Assembly (NCBI GenBank): GCA_016169945.1
Contig: JADLSH010000008.1
Span: 1 to 64,000 of the forward strand
Direction of reading: 5' to 3'
Length of the DNA stretch: 64,000 nucleotides
From: Trachythela sp. YZ-2020
Taxonomy: Eukaryota > Cnidaria > Anthozoa > Malacalcyonacea > Clavulariidae
Part shown: positions 15,341 to 26,809 of the stretch, one piece after another
How the letters are laid out: each line of letters opens with the position of its first letter
Numbering within the stretch: the first letter of the stretch is position 1
Program-made: the position numbers and the translations under genes
Notes under the pieces: model-generated
Databases searched by the model: none
The model's input: only the letters and a program-made list of their open reading frames with translations
What the model was told of the DNA's origin: nothing

Positions 15341-17385
15341 GAGATGCAGGAAGGTATTTTGACTCAGTTTGACTCTACCAAATGGTCACTGCGATTATAA
15401 CTGAAATACTTGTAATGAAATTTTACTTAATGGAAGAGAAGGTTGTAAAGAAAGATGTTTCTCAGTTATGACATAAGTATACTACGTTGAAACATAAGAC
15501 GATTAACTGCCAGCATCTGGCTTTCTAAGAAGATATATTGTAAGAAGATTGCTGTCAGTTTTGGACCCTTTACCTAGCAAACTGAAAGCATATGAATACA
15601 GTACATTTTTACTTCAACTATTTTTGCTTTGCTAGCCAAAGGGCCTGTTATACTAAGAATAGCATGTAAAATTGCCGTTGACCTTGATATCATGTTATAA
15701 GGCCATTCAATTTTGCGCTAACTCATCTTAAACGTATGATATGAGTTTCTCCTGCTGCAGTTGGAAGTGATGGGAGGGTGGTAATTTCCAGCAGCTATGA
15801 CGCCAATGTGACCATTCCCTATTAGACTAACTTTTGGAACTAGGATCTAATTGTATCAGTATGACAGCTGGAAAGAGCAGTTATCCTGGTTTGAACTGTA
15901 AAATTGCAAGGTTTGGTTGCGAAAGATGTCATTGGAAAATGTGAAAAATATGGCGTTTTGTTGAAGTATTGATGAAATTTTGTATATTTTGTATTACGCA
16001 TAAAGCAGAAAACTGTTCATTAAAAGTGGTAAGAAGTTTTGCGTGTTGAATCTAAATATTCTCTAAATATACCAAGTTCACATATATTTTAACTATTTAC
16101 AACATTTCGAATAATCAAACTAGTAATATTTAAGCAAACTTTGGAATCTTTCCAAACAAATTACTATTTTAACTATTCTGGCTTTATCAAAGCCTGTTAA
16201 GCTGAGCAATAATCCATGTACGTAATTGCCCCTTGATTATATTTTAGAGGATTTAATTTTAAAGATTTCAATGCTTTCCTTTTTGTCCGTCTTTGACTTC
16301 TACTTCCTGCGCGAATTATTTTGTTTTCCCCTGTACATCACTTTTCTAATAGTTCGTCCCTTAGATCTTGTCATTTGAATGACAAATTTAACAAATTATT
16401 TATTCAACAATGTAAACAAATCTTTATTTGTATCCTCGCATGAATATAGTACATTTATAGCGTTGCAACAATAGATTCGAAGATAAAGTAGGGATACTTG
16501 CTTTCAGTAATGAGGACAAGAATATATTGTTGGAAAAGATGTATTCGCTATGAAAAATAGATTAACTTTTAAAAAAGCATCAACTGTTAACATTTGTCGT
16601 GATCTTCTAAGTAACATTTATAACCAGACCTGAAATCCGCCATAATATAGCTGGGTTTTGCCAAACAACATTATTTTGAAGGCTAGAAATCTTCTCGCTG
16701 AACATCGTCAAAACTTACTGTGAGCAGCTGAGACATGAAACTTAAGAAGCTGCAATGGTTGCTATAGACACATCTTGCAGCGGTTATACTATTTCAACGT
16801 CACAACTGGTTATACATATGATACACGTGCCTGGTAAATGCGTACATATCATCACGTGTTTGGCGGAGTATATGTCACCTGATGATCGTGAAACTGACTT
16901 TAATATCAAGGTTTTGGTTGTTAAACAGTTGGACTAAAGGAGGAGGTTGCAGGAGGAAGGAATGGAAAATGGCAGGAAAAATCGAAGGTTTTGTTAAAGA
17001 AGGACTGAAGTGAAATAAAAAATATTGCTTTAAGTAACAAAAGCCAGGCAACACTGTTTCAAAATGGAGAGAGGTACAAAACAATGAGAAATCTTAAAGT
17101 TTTTATAATTTTAAATATTAAGCCCTGAGCTAGTCAAACTAGTCACGTTTTCTGAAGGTTGGAAAACGAAGATGCATTTCTTTTGATACGCAACAGAAAC
17201 CGAGCAATCACACTTGCCAAACATATATAGTATGTTTCTGAATTCCTTGGGATCCCTAAGTGCTTTATAGGTAACCTAACCCCTAACCTTAGCTAATTAG
17301 CCCTGAAATAGATGTTTTTATTAAGTTCTGAAAAATTTGCAGCCTCCCTGACAAATCAGCTGAATCGATTACTGACACATGACAA
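15341..17385. other. Satellite decay zone and AT-rich intergenic sequence
   Basis: The first 220 bp still contain recognisable satellite pieces (tgactcagtttgactctacc near 15,360; aagaagatatattgtaagaa near 15,530) separated by unrelated sequence. A last weak echo (ggttatacatatgatacacg) lies near 16,808. The rest is AT-rich with short open frames only. I see no splice-consistent exon, RNA gene or transposon terminus. Confidence 0.6.
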
Positions 17386-19185
17386 TTAATCAAATAGGAT
17401 GGGAGAAAGGTACTGTTATATACCAAGTTGGATTCGAAATATAAAAAATTCATAACTGGACTACATTATAAAAAGGTTTACTATATATATACTATAAAAA
17501 TATTAAAGAAAAGTACATTAATTATCCACATATTTGGTATATATTAGCATTTGTTGATAAAGCTCTTCGAATCTGTCTGTTTTACAGAACTGTGTCTTGA
17601 AACATCGGTTTAATCTTCCTCAAGTTTATTAGTCTGATTTTTCTCTGTGACGTAGTGCATGTAGCTTATACTAATTTTATTGAAAAGGTCTTTGGTAATT
17701 TCTCTTCTATTATATAATGTATCAGGTCAGTCTGTCCTGCAGTCCATTCTGGTAGGACAAATGAGGAAAGATGATACAAGTGCTCAGTTTCTGCAGCTTC
17801 TCGAGATCGTCAGATAAGTACGTAGGTAGATCTGTTGGGAACACTGGGCAAGTCTGTAATTCTGTCAGTGAGGACGGATGCAGGTCAAATAGAATAGTCG
17901 TAGCTCGCGGAATACAAGGCCTGAACGTTTTATTTGACTTTGAACATATAGTCTAGTAGACACACCTTCCATTTACAACCTCGAAATATCTGTTTTCCAC
18001 TTAAGGTCATTGTATGTTGGATACCTAAGATTTTAGCTGATGTGAGGCCGTTCGATTGATTTGTCATTTAATGACTACAGGGTCAAAGGATGGTTGGATG
18101 TTTCCTATAGGATTATGATGATTTCTTTGAAACTTTTAGGTCGTTATAACACATCCGGATTTATTAGCTAATAGAAGCTAAGCAACAGTGTATTGACTCA
18201 CAGTGATCATCTGGCTGAATGAAAGTGCCTCAGTAACCAAACTGGCTGCAAACGTATGCGATTAATCAGATCTCTGAACGTGGCAGGTGTAGATCTGTGG
18301 AACGTAGGGCCTGATATAACGTTATCAGATAACCGTTTGTAAGCATCAATACAGAAGTGGCATCCAAGGCATTATGTGGACGATCCTTTACAAGGCAGTC
18401 CCTATCTGTTGCGGTCTTGTGAAAATCGGTAATCAGCACATGATCAGGTATCCGATAAGTTTGACAGGTTTTCTTGAATATTATGATCCTCTGAGATCGA
18501 AGGTATTTTAAAATCGAAAAGAACAGGATTCTGCTGGTAGACCCAGTTCCAGCTAAATACTGAACCGCTGGTATGACTGGAATCGCGGGAGGGAATCAGA
18601 GAACCTCGCGGAACATTGATTACGGATAATCGGATCATTCTGAATAAGCCTTTATAATCGGATCACTTTGTCTGAACGTAGCCTCCTTCACTGCTGGCTG
18701 TAATCCATGGGGTGGTCGTCTGCGGTCTGTGTGAACAGGGTATTGTAATGATAATCGTTGATCCTGGAGACAGGCTGGAGTGCATGTACCTCTGATAACA
18801 CTAGATAGTGCATCTAATTATTCCGCAAGTCAAAAATTGAAGCCGTGAACTGCAGTCTCAATGGTCAGTCGTTCCTCATGAACATCTGACAAGATTCGTA
18901 TATTTTTATTTCTGATAAATCAGATTCTGAACATTCGGATTAAACCTATCCCAAATACAGTTTTAAACTATTCAAATCATGGTTATTGGTGTCTTTTAAG
19001 TGTTTATTAGCTTGTAATCGAGCAACAGGTATCCATTCAAATGGGAAAACCACTGAAATAATTCTGGCTTCAATTTTACTAAAAGAGATGCGCTATCTAG
19101 TGTATATAGATTATCTATGATGTACATGGGTATAGGTAGTCCCTCTATGGTTTCAGATAGAACATCGATGTTAACCATATGACAA
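17386..19185. repeat. Tandem duplication, copy 1 (degraded)
   Basis: This segment matches 19,186-20,915 in the same order and orientation, from acaattaatcaaata near the start to tgatgtacatgggtat near the end. Inside it lie, in order, a minus-strand LINE C-terminal part (about 17,550-18,185), a short plus-strand reverse-transcriptase part (about 18,186-18,400) and a further minus-strand part (about 18,401-18,700). This is the same mosaic as in copy 2. Most differences between the copies are small indels, and no long frame survives in copy 1. Confidence 0.75.
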
Positions 19186-19209
19186 TTAATCAAATAAATT
19201 AGGAAATGT

Positions 19210-19925
19210 ACTATATATAACTATTTTACATTATAAAAACAATTTACTATATATATACTATAAAAATATTAAGAAAAGTATTAATTATCCACATATTTGT
19301 TATTAGCATTTGTTGGTAAAAAGCTCTTCCGAAATCTGTCTGTTTTACAAACATCCGTTTCTTCCTCAAGTTTAGGTTAGTCTGATTTTTCTCTGGCAGT
19401 AGTGCATGTAGCTTATGCGATGGATCTTGTGTAATTTTATTGAAAAGGTCTTTGGTGAGAATTTCTCTTCTATTATATAATGTATCAAGGTCGGCTTCCT
19501 GCAGTGCATTCTGGTAGGACAAATGAGGAAAGATGATACGAAGTGCTCGTTTCTGCAACTTCTCGAGGTCGTCATATAAGTACGTAGGTAGGGAATTATG
19601 GAACACTGGGCAGGCATATTCTGTCAGAGGACGGATGCAGGTCAAATAGAATAGTCGTAGCTCGCGGAATACAAGGCCTGCACGTTTTAGTTGTTTAAGG
19701 AAATATAGTCTAGTAGACACCTTCCGTACAACCTCAGAAATACGTGTTTTCCACTTAAGGTCATTGTTTATGTTAAGACATAAGATTTTGGCTGATGTGA
19801 CAAGTTCGATTGATTTGTCATTAATGACTACAGGGTCAAAGGATGGTTCGGATTTTCCAAAGGAGATACGCATTTCTTTACACTTTTCATCGTTTAACAC
19901 AAAGTTATTAGCTAAAGCTAAGCAA
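19210..19925 (-). pseudogene. LINE reverse transcriptase, C-terminal part
   Basis: A 217-codon open frame (19,247-19,900, minus) reads LNDEKCKEMRISFGKSEP near its start and YFLKQLKRAGL further on, then an L-x-Y-x-x-x-I-RPLTEYACPVFHNSLP stretch. These are typical of the thumb and C-terminal region of L2/CR1-type non-LTR reverse transcriptases. The frame continues upstream for a few codons (ANNF before the first Met) and then stops abruptly near 19,925, where the sequence switches strand. The piece is a remnant: the catalytic core lies in the neighbouring inverted block and the endonuclease is missing. Confidence 0.8.
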
Positions 19926-20145
19926 CGAATGTTACTCAGAGTGGGGAATCATCCTGGCTGGAGTGCCTCAGGGAACCAAACTAGGCCCTTGGCTTTTCAC
20001 AGTCATGATTAATGATCTCGACGTGGCAGGTGTAGATCTGTGGAAATTTGTAGACGATATAACGTTATCAGAAACCGTTTGTAAGCATCAAGCAAGTGGC
20101 ATGCAAGGCTATGTGGACGACTTTACAAGGCAGTCCCTACTCTTT
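19926..20145 (+). pseudogene. Inverted reverse-transcriptase core block of the same LINE
   Basis: On the plus strand this block encodes GVPQGTKLGPWLFTVMIND followed by LWKFVDD. These are reverse-transcriptase motifs that should sit between the two flanking minus-strand parts. Upstream residues (SEWGIILA) and downstream residues (GYVDDFTRQS) also fit the L2/CR1 pattern. The block is therefore a ~215-bp inversion inside a minus-strand LINE copy. The catalytic motif reads FVDD where many relatives have FADD. Confidence 0.75.
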
Positions 20146-20460
20146 GTTTGCGGTCTTGTAGAAAATCGGTAATCCAGCACATGATCGTGGGGGAAGGCCA
20201 AGTTTGAGAGGTTTTCTTATTAGAATATTATGATCGATGAGATCGAACGATTTTTTAAAAATCAAAAAGAACGACTCTAACAGTAGACTCCAGTTCCAGC
20301 TAAATACCGAACCGCTGGCATGATATGACTGGATCGTGGAGGGGTCAGAGAACGCTCGGGTTAAATTGATTACGGATAATCGGATCGTGCGAATAAGCCT
20401 TTACAAATAGCATCACTTTGTTCGAACGTAGCCTCCTTCACTGCTGGCTGCATGCAGGTG
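20146..20460 (-). pseudogene. LINE reverse transcriptase, N-terminal part
   Basis: Reading the minus strand gives TVRVVLFDF, then FDLIDHNIL, then an ending like DFLQDRKQ. This is the region just before the block now inverted at 19,926-20,145. Stops and frame changes are present, so it is a remnant. With its two neighbours it forms one decayed LINE copy lying on the minus strand. Confidence 0.65.
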
Positions 20461-20915
20461 GTCGTCTGCGGTTTCTGTGGCAAAATTAAGGAGTGACTTG
20501 TAATGAAATGTTGGCTGGAGAAGGCTGGAGTGCATGTACATCATAGATAACACTAGATAGTGCATCTAATTATTCCGCAAGTCAAAAATTGAAGCCGTGA
20601 CTGCAGTCTCAGGTCGTTCCCATGAAATGACAAGATTCGTATATTTTTTTATTTCTTAAACAGCGAACTTAAACATTCGGTTAAACCTATCCCAAATACA
20701 GTTTTAAACTATTCAAATCATGAAAGTTATTGGTGTCTTTTAAGTGTTTATTAGCGAGTGGGAACGAGCAATATGGCCGCCATCCATTCAAATGGAGAAA
20801 ACCGCTGAAATATTCCTGGCTTCAATTTTACTAAAAGAGATGCGCTATCTAGTGTATATAAGATATCTATGATGTACATGGGTATGCGCAGACTAGTCCC
20901 TAGTCCTCTATACGC

Positions 20916-23280
20916 GCGTTATATATTTCCGTGACGTCACCGAATGAAATGCGCGCGCATATTAATGAGAACGCTTAGAGGCCTAGGAACTAGGCTGGGG
21001 TATGCGTCCTGCGGAGAAGGCCTGAACCAGCTTCAGTCCAAATTACTCAACCGGATGTCGATGTTAACAATTCAGACTTATACACACTTACAATATAGTC
21101 AAGTGCTTCAGAGACAAAGGCGGAAACTATTATATCTAAGAGTTTTTTGTATGACCGTTTACCTCCTTCACAGAAGCTTCCCGTAAAGACGAAATGTTCA
21201 TTTCGGTCCGCGCCTGCGTTCCTCGCCCTTTGTAAAGTTTTAGAAACGTACTGTCTATGCTTATTTTTATTATTTTCTATGTTCTCAGTATTGTAGATAT
21301 ATTTTGTTAGATGCATGGCTTTAAAAAATATGATTCGTTCGTCCAACAGTGGCATATTTTAATGAATTACGTTAGCGTTTTTGTACGCCAACGTAAATGT
21401 TAATTTCATGAAAATGTGTCTGTCTTACCCAGCAAGAGGTAAACAAGGAATTTGCTCAAGGCGAAAAATAAGTATTTAACTTAGTTGAAAATAAAAATAT
21501 TCTTGACATTATTAATTAAATTAAAGGTAGATTTGAGTGTTTATCTCTATGCAATATGTCACTAAGAGGCCAGACAGTCTTTTCTTGGTTAGTTATTCAT
21601 ATTTTGACAGTTTAATCAGTCCTAAATTGTTGAATAGCCATGGTATGTGGTATATATCGGATATGTTTGAATAATTTTAGACTGCTATAGATGGCAAAAT
21701 CAATATCCTTTAACTTAATCATCCTTGACGCCTTTCACTGATTTGGTTTTTTTGTAACATTGTTGAAAGAAACGTGATTTCTATAGTACTTTTGTAGACG
21801 TTACCAATTGAAAATTACTATTGGTATCTTGGGCTCGTGTGTTCGAGCGAAGCCAAGCTGTAATGTTTCAATGTCTAATGAATATTTTATGGAATTAGCA
21901 TACGTCTACGAGTTGAGATGCAAGGAGCCGGAAGAGACAGTTATTAATTCCAAAATTAGCTACAACTTGTCTTCAGAAACAGTTATCTCAAGTATTTGCA
22001 ACATCGAATCTGGCATTTCATGAGAAATAAGGTAAGCAATGCCACGTATGAAATTTCAAAACTTTTTGAGGCTTTATAACTTGAACTTGCCTTTAATTTG
22101 AGGCAGTGATGCGTTTCGTGAGTTTTTTTAATTACAGCTATCTAAATAAACCCCAAAACATGCAGCTTAGTTGATTTGTGTTGTGAAGATTTTCACTTTT
22201 TATTTGGTTGTGAAACATGTCTTGAAATGTACAGAACGTCACATTTGTAACATTTTCGATTTGTCAGACAGAGCTAGGCGTAAGCTTTTATATATTATGT
22301 ACAGTTGTGCTCGGAATTTCAAACAGACTTTTTAATATATTTTAATATATGATGTCCACGCTGAACTTATTTGTTATTCAATGTACGTACTTTTTGAACA
22401 CCCTGCAGTACAATCTAATTTTGTACATTGCTCAGTGAACGACCGCAAATGTTGCATGCAGTCGTAGCCAGAAATTGCGTGCTCATGATAAAGAATGCTG
22501 TTTTTGTTTGAAATAGTAAAGCAGAGGGTTTGGATGGATATAGCTTATATTTAGTCTTGTTGTCTATCCAATATTGTCTATCCAATATTGTCTATCCAAC
22601 TGAACATTCGCTACAACATAGTCCGGCACAGACAATAAGGCTGCAGTCAAAATGTAGCTACTAGCTACCCAGCGCTAGCTACCTGTCCTTGCGTATAGTT
22701 GCGTGCGTATTTAAAGCTTCTCTTACGTAGTTGTTGTTTTCCAGTAATAAGCACGATATTTTCGGTATCTGAACTGGGTTTGTTGAACTGGGTTTGTAAT
22801 GGAGCAATATATACTTAGTATATATATCGCACCTTGAGTTCCACTATAAATCATTCTGCAACAAGTCTGTCAAATTTTGAAAACAACTAGAGATGGCCTG
22901 CTGAGTTGCTCAACTTTTTACTAACAATTTTAATATCGTAGGAAATAGGTATAAAAGTATAGAATGCTATTTCAACAGGTTACACGAGTTTTTGTTTCAA
23001 ATTTTGTTGTCGTTCTTCAAAGGAATATTGGAATTTTTCTCGAATGGCAAATAGAGATTAATGAATAAGTGAATAATCTGAATTGCTTATTCAGGTCATG
23101 CTTCAAGTGTTTCAAGTACAATCACTTAGTGCTTCTTTACAGACGTATCAATGTTTGTTATAAGAATTTGAGGACTGGAATTTGATCCTAAAACCTTATA
23201 TTTTCGGCTACTATGCCATATTTCTATAAGTGTAGGATCAACTGGTAAATGTTGTTTTAAATCATATTTAACTGCCCTTT
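20916..23280. other. Intergenic sequence with short unassigned frames
   Basis: No gene is recognised. The longest frames are 102 codons (21,047-21,355, minus) and 71 codons (21,808-22,023, plus). Neither has a known motif, a signal peptide or an obvious splice context. A 14-bp unit (tgtctatccaatat) is repeated about 2.7 times at 22,561-22,599. The rest is AT-rich. Confidence 0.5.
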
Positions 23281-23429
23281 TAGTAACTACTCCATGGCAC
23301 GGGGGAGGGGAGTGTTTGATCTGGTAAGAAAATATAGACAAGGCAAGCGTCTGCCTTCCATGCCAACCACCTGCTTCAACCCGGTTGCATGATCACATAT
23401 TAGCGAGCCCTGGGCTTTTATTCGTTCGT

Positions 23430-23890
23430 AAGAATTTTTCATGGGCTTATACACGGGGGAACTTATATTCGGGGGTGGGGCTAATACATGGATTACATTT
23501 GTGTTAGTAATATTTATTGTGAAAAACTGGAAAGTCTGGAAAGTTACGGCAGTTATCACAGGCCAACAAAGAAAAGCACCAGAAGGAACGTGGGTCCTCG
23601 GAGGAGGGATAGAACTTCCATGTTTATATTACCTTCACGGACCGAAGTTACACAGAAGATTCGTCCGTGATGCCTTGAAAGATCATTAGCATGAACAAGC
23701 TTTTTGTAAACTTAATAAAACAATAATAAATACTGGTATATCTTGTTCAGTTATAAGCCAAAAGGCTTCGATAGGGGGGGGGGGCTTATATTTGGAATAG
23801 TTTGAGCGTTAGTGAATACTGTATAGTGGGCTTATACATGTACGGGGGTTCTTATATTCCGGTGGGCTTATAGTCGGAGGTTTACGCCGG
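23430..23890. repeat. G-rich GGGCTTATA minisatellite-like region
   Basis: The motif gggcttata recurs with spacing: gggcttatacacggggg near 23,442, ggggcttatatttgg near 23,787, gggcttatacatgtacgg near 23,828 and gggcttatagtcggagg near 23,865, with related forms between them. It looks like the scattered end of a repeat-rich DNA transposon or a decayed minisatellite. No terminal inverted repeats could be fixed. Small frames over it have no recognised product. Confidence 0.5.
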
Positions 23891-25944
23891 TACATCAAGT
23901 ATGCGAAAACATATTTTCCGTCTTCTCTTATAACCAGCGGCAGTGACCTCAATATATCACTGAATTATCTTAGGTACTGCATGAGTACGAAGCCTTTAAA
24001 ATATAGGCGCACGTGAATCCCATGTTATAGTTCTCTGAGTGACCATTTAATATTTACCAAATATTGCGTCTTTCGCCTTTACCCTCTGGCTGAACGGTTC
24101 ATTTCCTTGCAAAACAGCAAATGGCTCCTCCCTTTGAATGTTGAACAGCATAACAATTGGTTTGGGTAACCAACATGCATATTTGTCGGGTTTTGTCAGC
24201 TGGATTCATGATAACATACATAATTTAAATTTCATTATTCTTCGGAAAATAATTACCAATGGACGGTTAGACTAATAGAATATCTATTTATTTGTATAGA
24301 TAAATATAGGTGTTGTTGAAAACTGGCATTCAAATAACAAAACACTTCAAAATACTCGACGAAGTATTCTTCTTTGTGTTCGATGTTATATATAGATAAA
24401 TGAATTGTTAATCTCAATAATATAAAGTCAATATGCAGTGTATTGCAATCGTCAGATCATTTTGGCCTTTCCTTTCCTGCAAGTACAAGCCAGCATTGTC
24501 GTTGTATTGTCTGAGGATGAGATCGCGGTATTGATATATTTGACGCAATTTTATAATTGATTTCTGACGCTTTATCTTGTAGAGAGTCCAATACATTACG
24601 AATGGGCAATAGGTGTAAATTGACGTTTGTGAAATGTAAAAATGTAGAGGTCATATTACTACGAAATATTTGTTGTATAATTATAAACAGCTACAAGGCA
24701 AACTTAAACGGCTTTCTGCATGACTTTGGATATATTAAAAAGTAAGCTGTTGATTTTGCTGTTAAAATTAAAGCAGTGATCGAGTTGAACCTTTCAAGAT
24801 GGTGGCCAATTATAAACTACTATAGTCTACAGACGCCAAGTCAAAAATACCTCAAAAATAATTTAATATTCGGATGATATTTATTAAGTTCAATTTTGAG
24901 TATTCCACTATTCATAATTAAATATATACTCATTATTAATATAATTTATTAAACTAGTTACAATGATTAATATAGTTCATTTGCAACGATGTCGGTGTAT
25001 TTTAAATAGTACAAGATGCCACATGCAGGGAGGCATAATTTTATATGAACATTAAATATACAAGGTGTATGAGTGATATGAAAAGATGATTTAGAAGCAC
25101 ATTCTTGATCATAAAACAAGACAGTTATTGATTCACTTGTTATGTCACAAACCTGCATAATATATAATTATGGGCATGAAAACACAGATCTATATTTCTA
25201 GCGAAAATATGACGTCATTATTCCTAGCCTGCACGTACGTTGTGTGACGTTCTGCTAACTTCATTAAATGATATTAGAACGTAAATAAATCACATTTATC
25301 GCTTCCTTTATTTATATGTAACCTCCGGCGAGGTTCTTGTCACGATGAGCTCCGTTTTCTGTGCGTCAGATCAAAAAACAACTTAAGACATGTATGGGAG
25401 AAATTTGGCTATGTGCGTATAAGCACATGCCGATTTATTAATTTTTATAATAACTAATGTATTAACTAATACCACAAATATTAATATAAATATGAGTTCA
25501 CACAGAAAAGGTGGGGTATTTAAAACGCCAAAAGTCTTCTTGGGTAAAGAAGACAAAACCCCACCCCGGCATGACAAGAAACTGCCGGACGCAGAAAACC
25601 TCCGCTAAGCTCAATAATAAGGAAGAACATAAGCAGGAAATCATGCGCTCATTGTGGGTAAATGAAATATTGTTACGAATTAACTGCAGGAAATCCAGAC
25701 AAGTCGTGCCCCTGCGTTAACTTGCTGAATAATGCAAACTTCGTAACGTTAAAGTAGCTGTACGTAATAAATGCAGAGTAGCGTCCCGCGAGCCTAATTG
25801 CCCCTGTGTCAGCATCGCAGTAAACTATACGCAAACCTAGTCCTAAAAATAAGCCCACATGAAGAAAGAACAGTAACTAAGGAAACAGTGAACGTTGGAG
25901 CCGTAGCCAACCCCCACCCCAGCCCAGCCAGGCCTGTATGACCC
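23891..25944. other. AT-rich intergenic sequence
   Basis: Only short frames occur, none above 70 codons and none with a recognised motif. I see no RNA gene, terminal inverted repeats or long tandem repeat. The stretch separates the minisatellite from the recombinase remnant. Confidence 0.5.
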
Positions 25945-26230
25945 TCATGCACTCACAGTAAAACTTGGAGCACGGATATATTTTCGGAACGCATCGGATT
26001 TCCAACGTTCCATCAACCGTATTTGTGCATCAGAAAAGCCGCATTCGGCTGCAGAAGTTGCAGCCCCGATACGAAAGCTGCGGCCTTTATATTTCGTAGT
26101 ATCTAAGCCACATTGACGAAAAATTGAAGCAAGATTTGCTGTGAACCAGTTACGCGAAACAGCTTGGGCGTCAAGCATTCGAAATAAAGGGCCGTCAGAG
26201 AACCCTCGGAGTGCTTGGTAACACTTCTAT
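25945..26230 (-). pseudogene. Tyrosine recombinase C-terminal fragment (DIRS-like)
   Basis: On the minus strand the frame runs from about 26,228 (after a TAG) to 25,945. It reads GFSDGPLFRMLDAQAVSR, then GLDTTKYKGRSFRIGAATSA, then SDAQIRLMERWKSDAFRKYI. This matches the catalytic half of tyrosine recombinases carried by DIRS-type and related retroelements. The second catalytic arginine (26,071-26,073) and the presumed nucleophilic tyrosine (25,978-25,980) are present. The histidine of the HxxR box is replaced by arginine (codon CGC at 26,080-26,082 on the minus strand). The N-terminal half and the other parts of the element are absent, so this is a dead fragment. Confidence 0.8.
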
Positions 26231-26711
26231 TTTGTATTATGAGATCAATTTTGTTTTAGATGTTGTATCATAAACAGTGTGTTTGAATTCTTGTTTCATT
26301 TATTTTTGCGTAAATCCCGGCTCTAATATTCAGTTTTATCTTGTCTTAAAGTTTACGAATTACGAGTAGGTTCGTCTGATATTCGACTGTTAAGTATACG
26401 ACATCAAATTTGGCAAAAACAGTCATGAAAGAACGATAATAGTAATATGACTCGCATGATAGAGCTTGCTAAATATAAATATACAAAACTCAATAGTGAA
26501 TGATGATTCATGATTAAAAGGTAAGTGATGTGAGAGGTAACGTAAAAATTAGTTTTAAAAACAAAAAATCATTTACTTTTTGATTGCGGCTAAAACACTC
26601 GAGTTTTTCATGAACAAACACCATCAACCCCATTCAACACGCACCATCTCAACAAAAAATGTCATAATAAACAAAAGGTCGCTTAAAGTATTTTTTTATA
26701 TATTTTTACAG
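26231..26711. other. Intergenic sequence upstream of the protease gene
   Basis: No gene or repeat is recognised. A pyrimidine-rich tract ending in tatatttttacag at 26,699-26,711 could be the acceptor of a 5' UTR exon for the gene that follows. No promoter element is clear enough to name. Confidence 0.4.
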
Positions 26712-26736
26712 CGCATATAGTGGTTGTGATCGCGAC

Positions 26737-26809
26737 ATGAAACTCCTTAGTCTCCAAGCAGGAGCTTCGTTCGTTGTATGGATTTTGTGTCTTGTTTGGC
26801 TTGTCAAAG
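26737..26809 (+). CDS. Exon 1: signal peptide
   Basis: The exon encodes 24 residues, MKLLSLQAGASFVVWILCLV then WLVK, followed by a donor (aaag|gtaatt). It ends in phase 1, so its last base joins the CT of exon 2 to make an alanine codon. A short basic start, a hydrophobic stretch and small residues after the junction (A-D-S) fit a cleavable secretory signal. A pyrimidine tract and AG at 26,710-26,711 may mark the start of this exon in the 5' UTR. No second copy of this exon precedes cassette B. Confidence 0.7.

Larger units (their letters stand above)
19186..20915. repeat. Tandem duplication, copy 2 (better preserved)
   Basis: Second copy of the 1.75-kb segment starting near 17,386. It keeps longer open frames of the LINE pseudogene and ends with the same motif (gatgcgctatctagtgtata near 20,838, also at 19,088). 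After the shared part the sequence departs into gcgcgttatatatttccgtg near 20,917. The internal inversion of the LINE is present in both copies, so it predates the duplication. Confidence 0.75.

Noticed and set aside
17262..17305. Telomere-like words (cctaacccctaacc)
   Set aside because: Only two imperfect units; no array of a telomeric hexamer.
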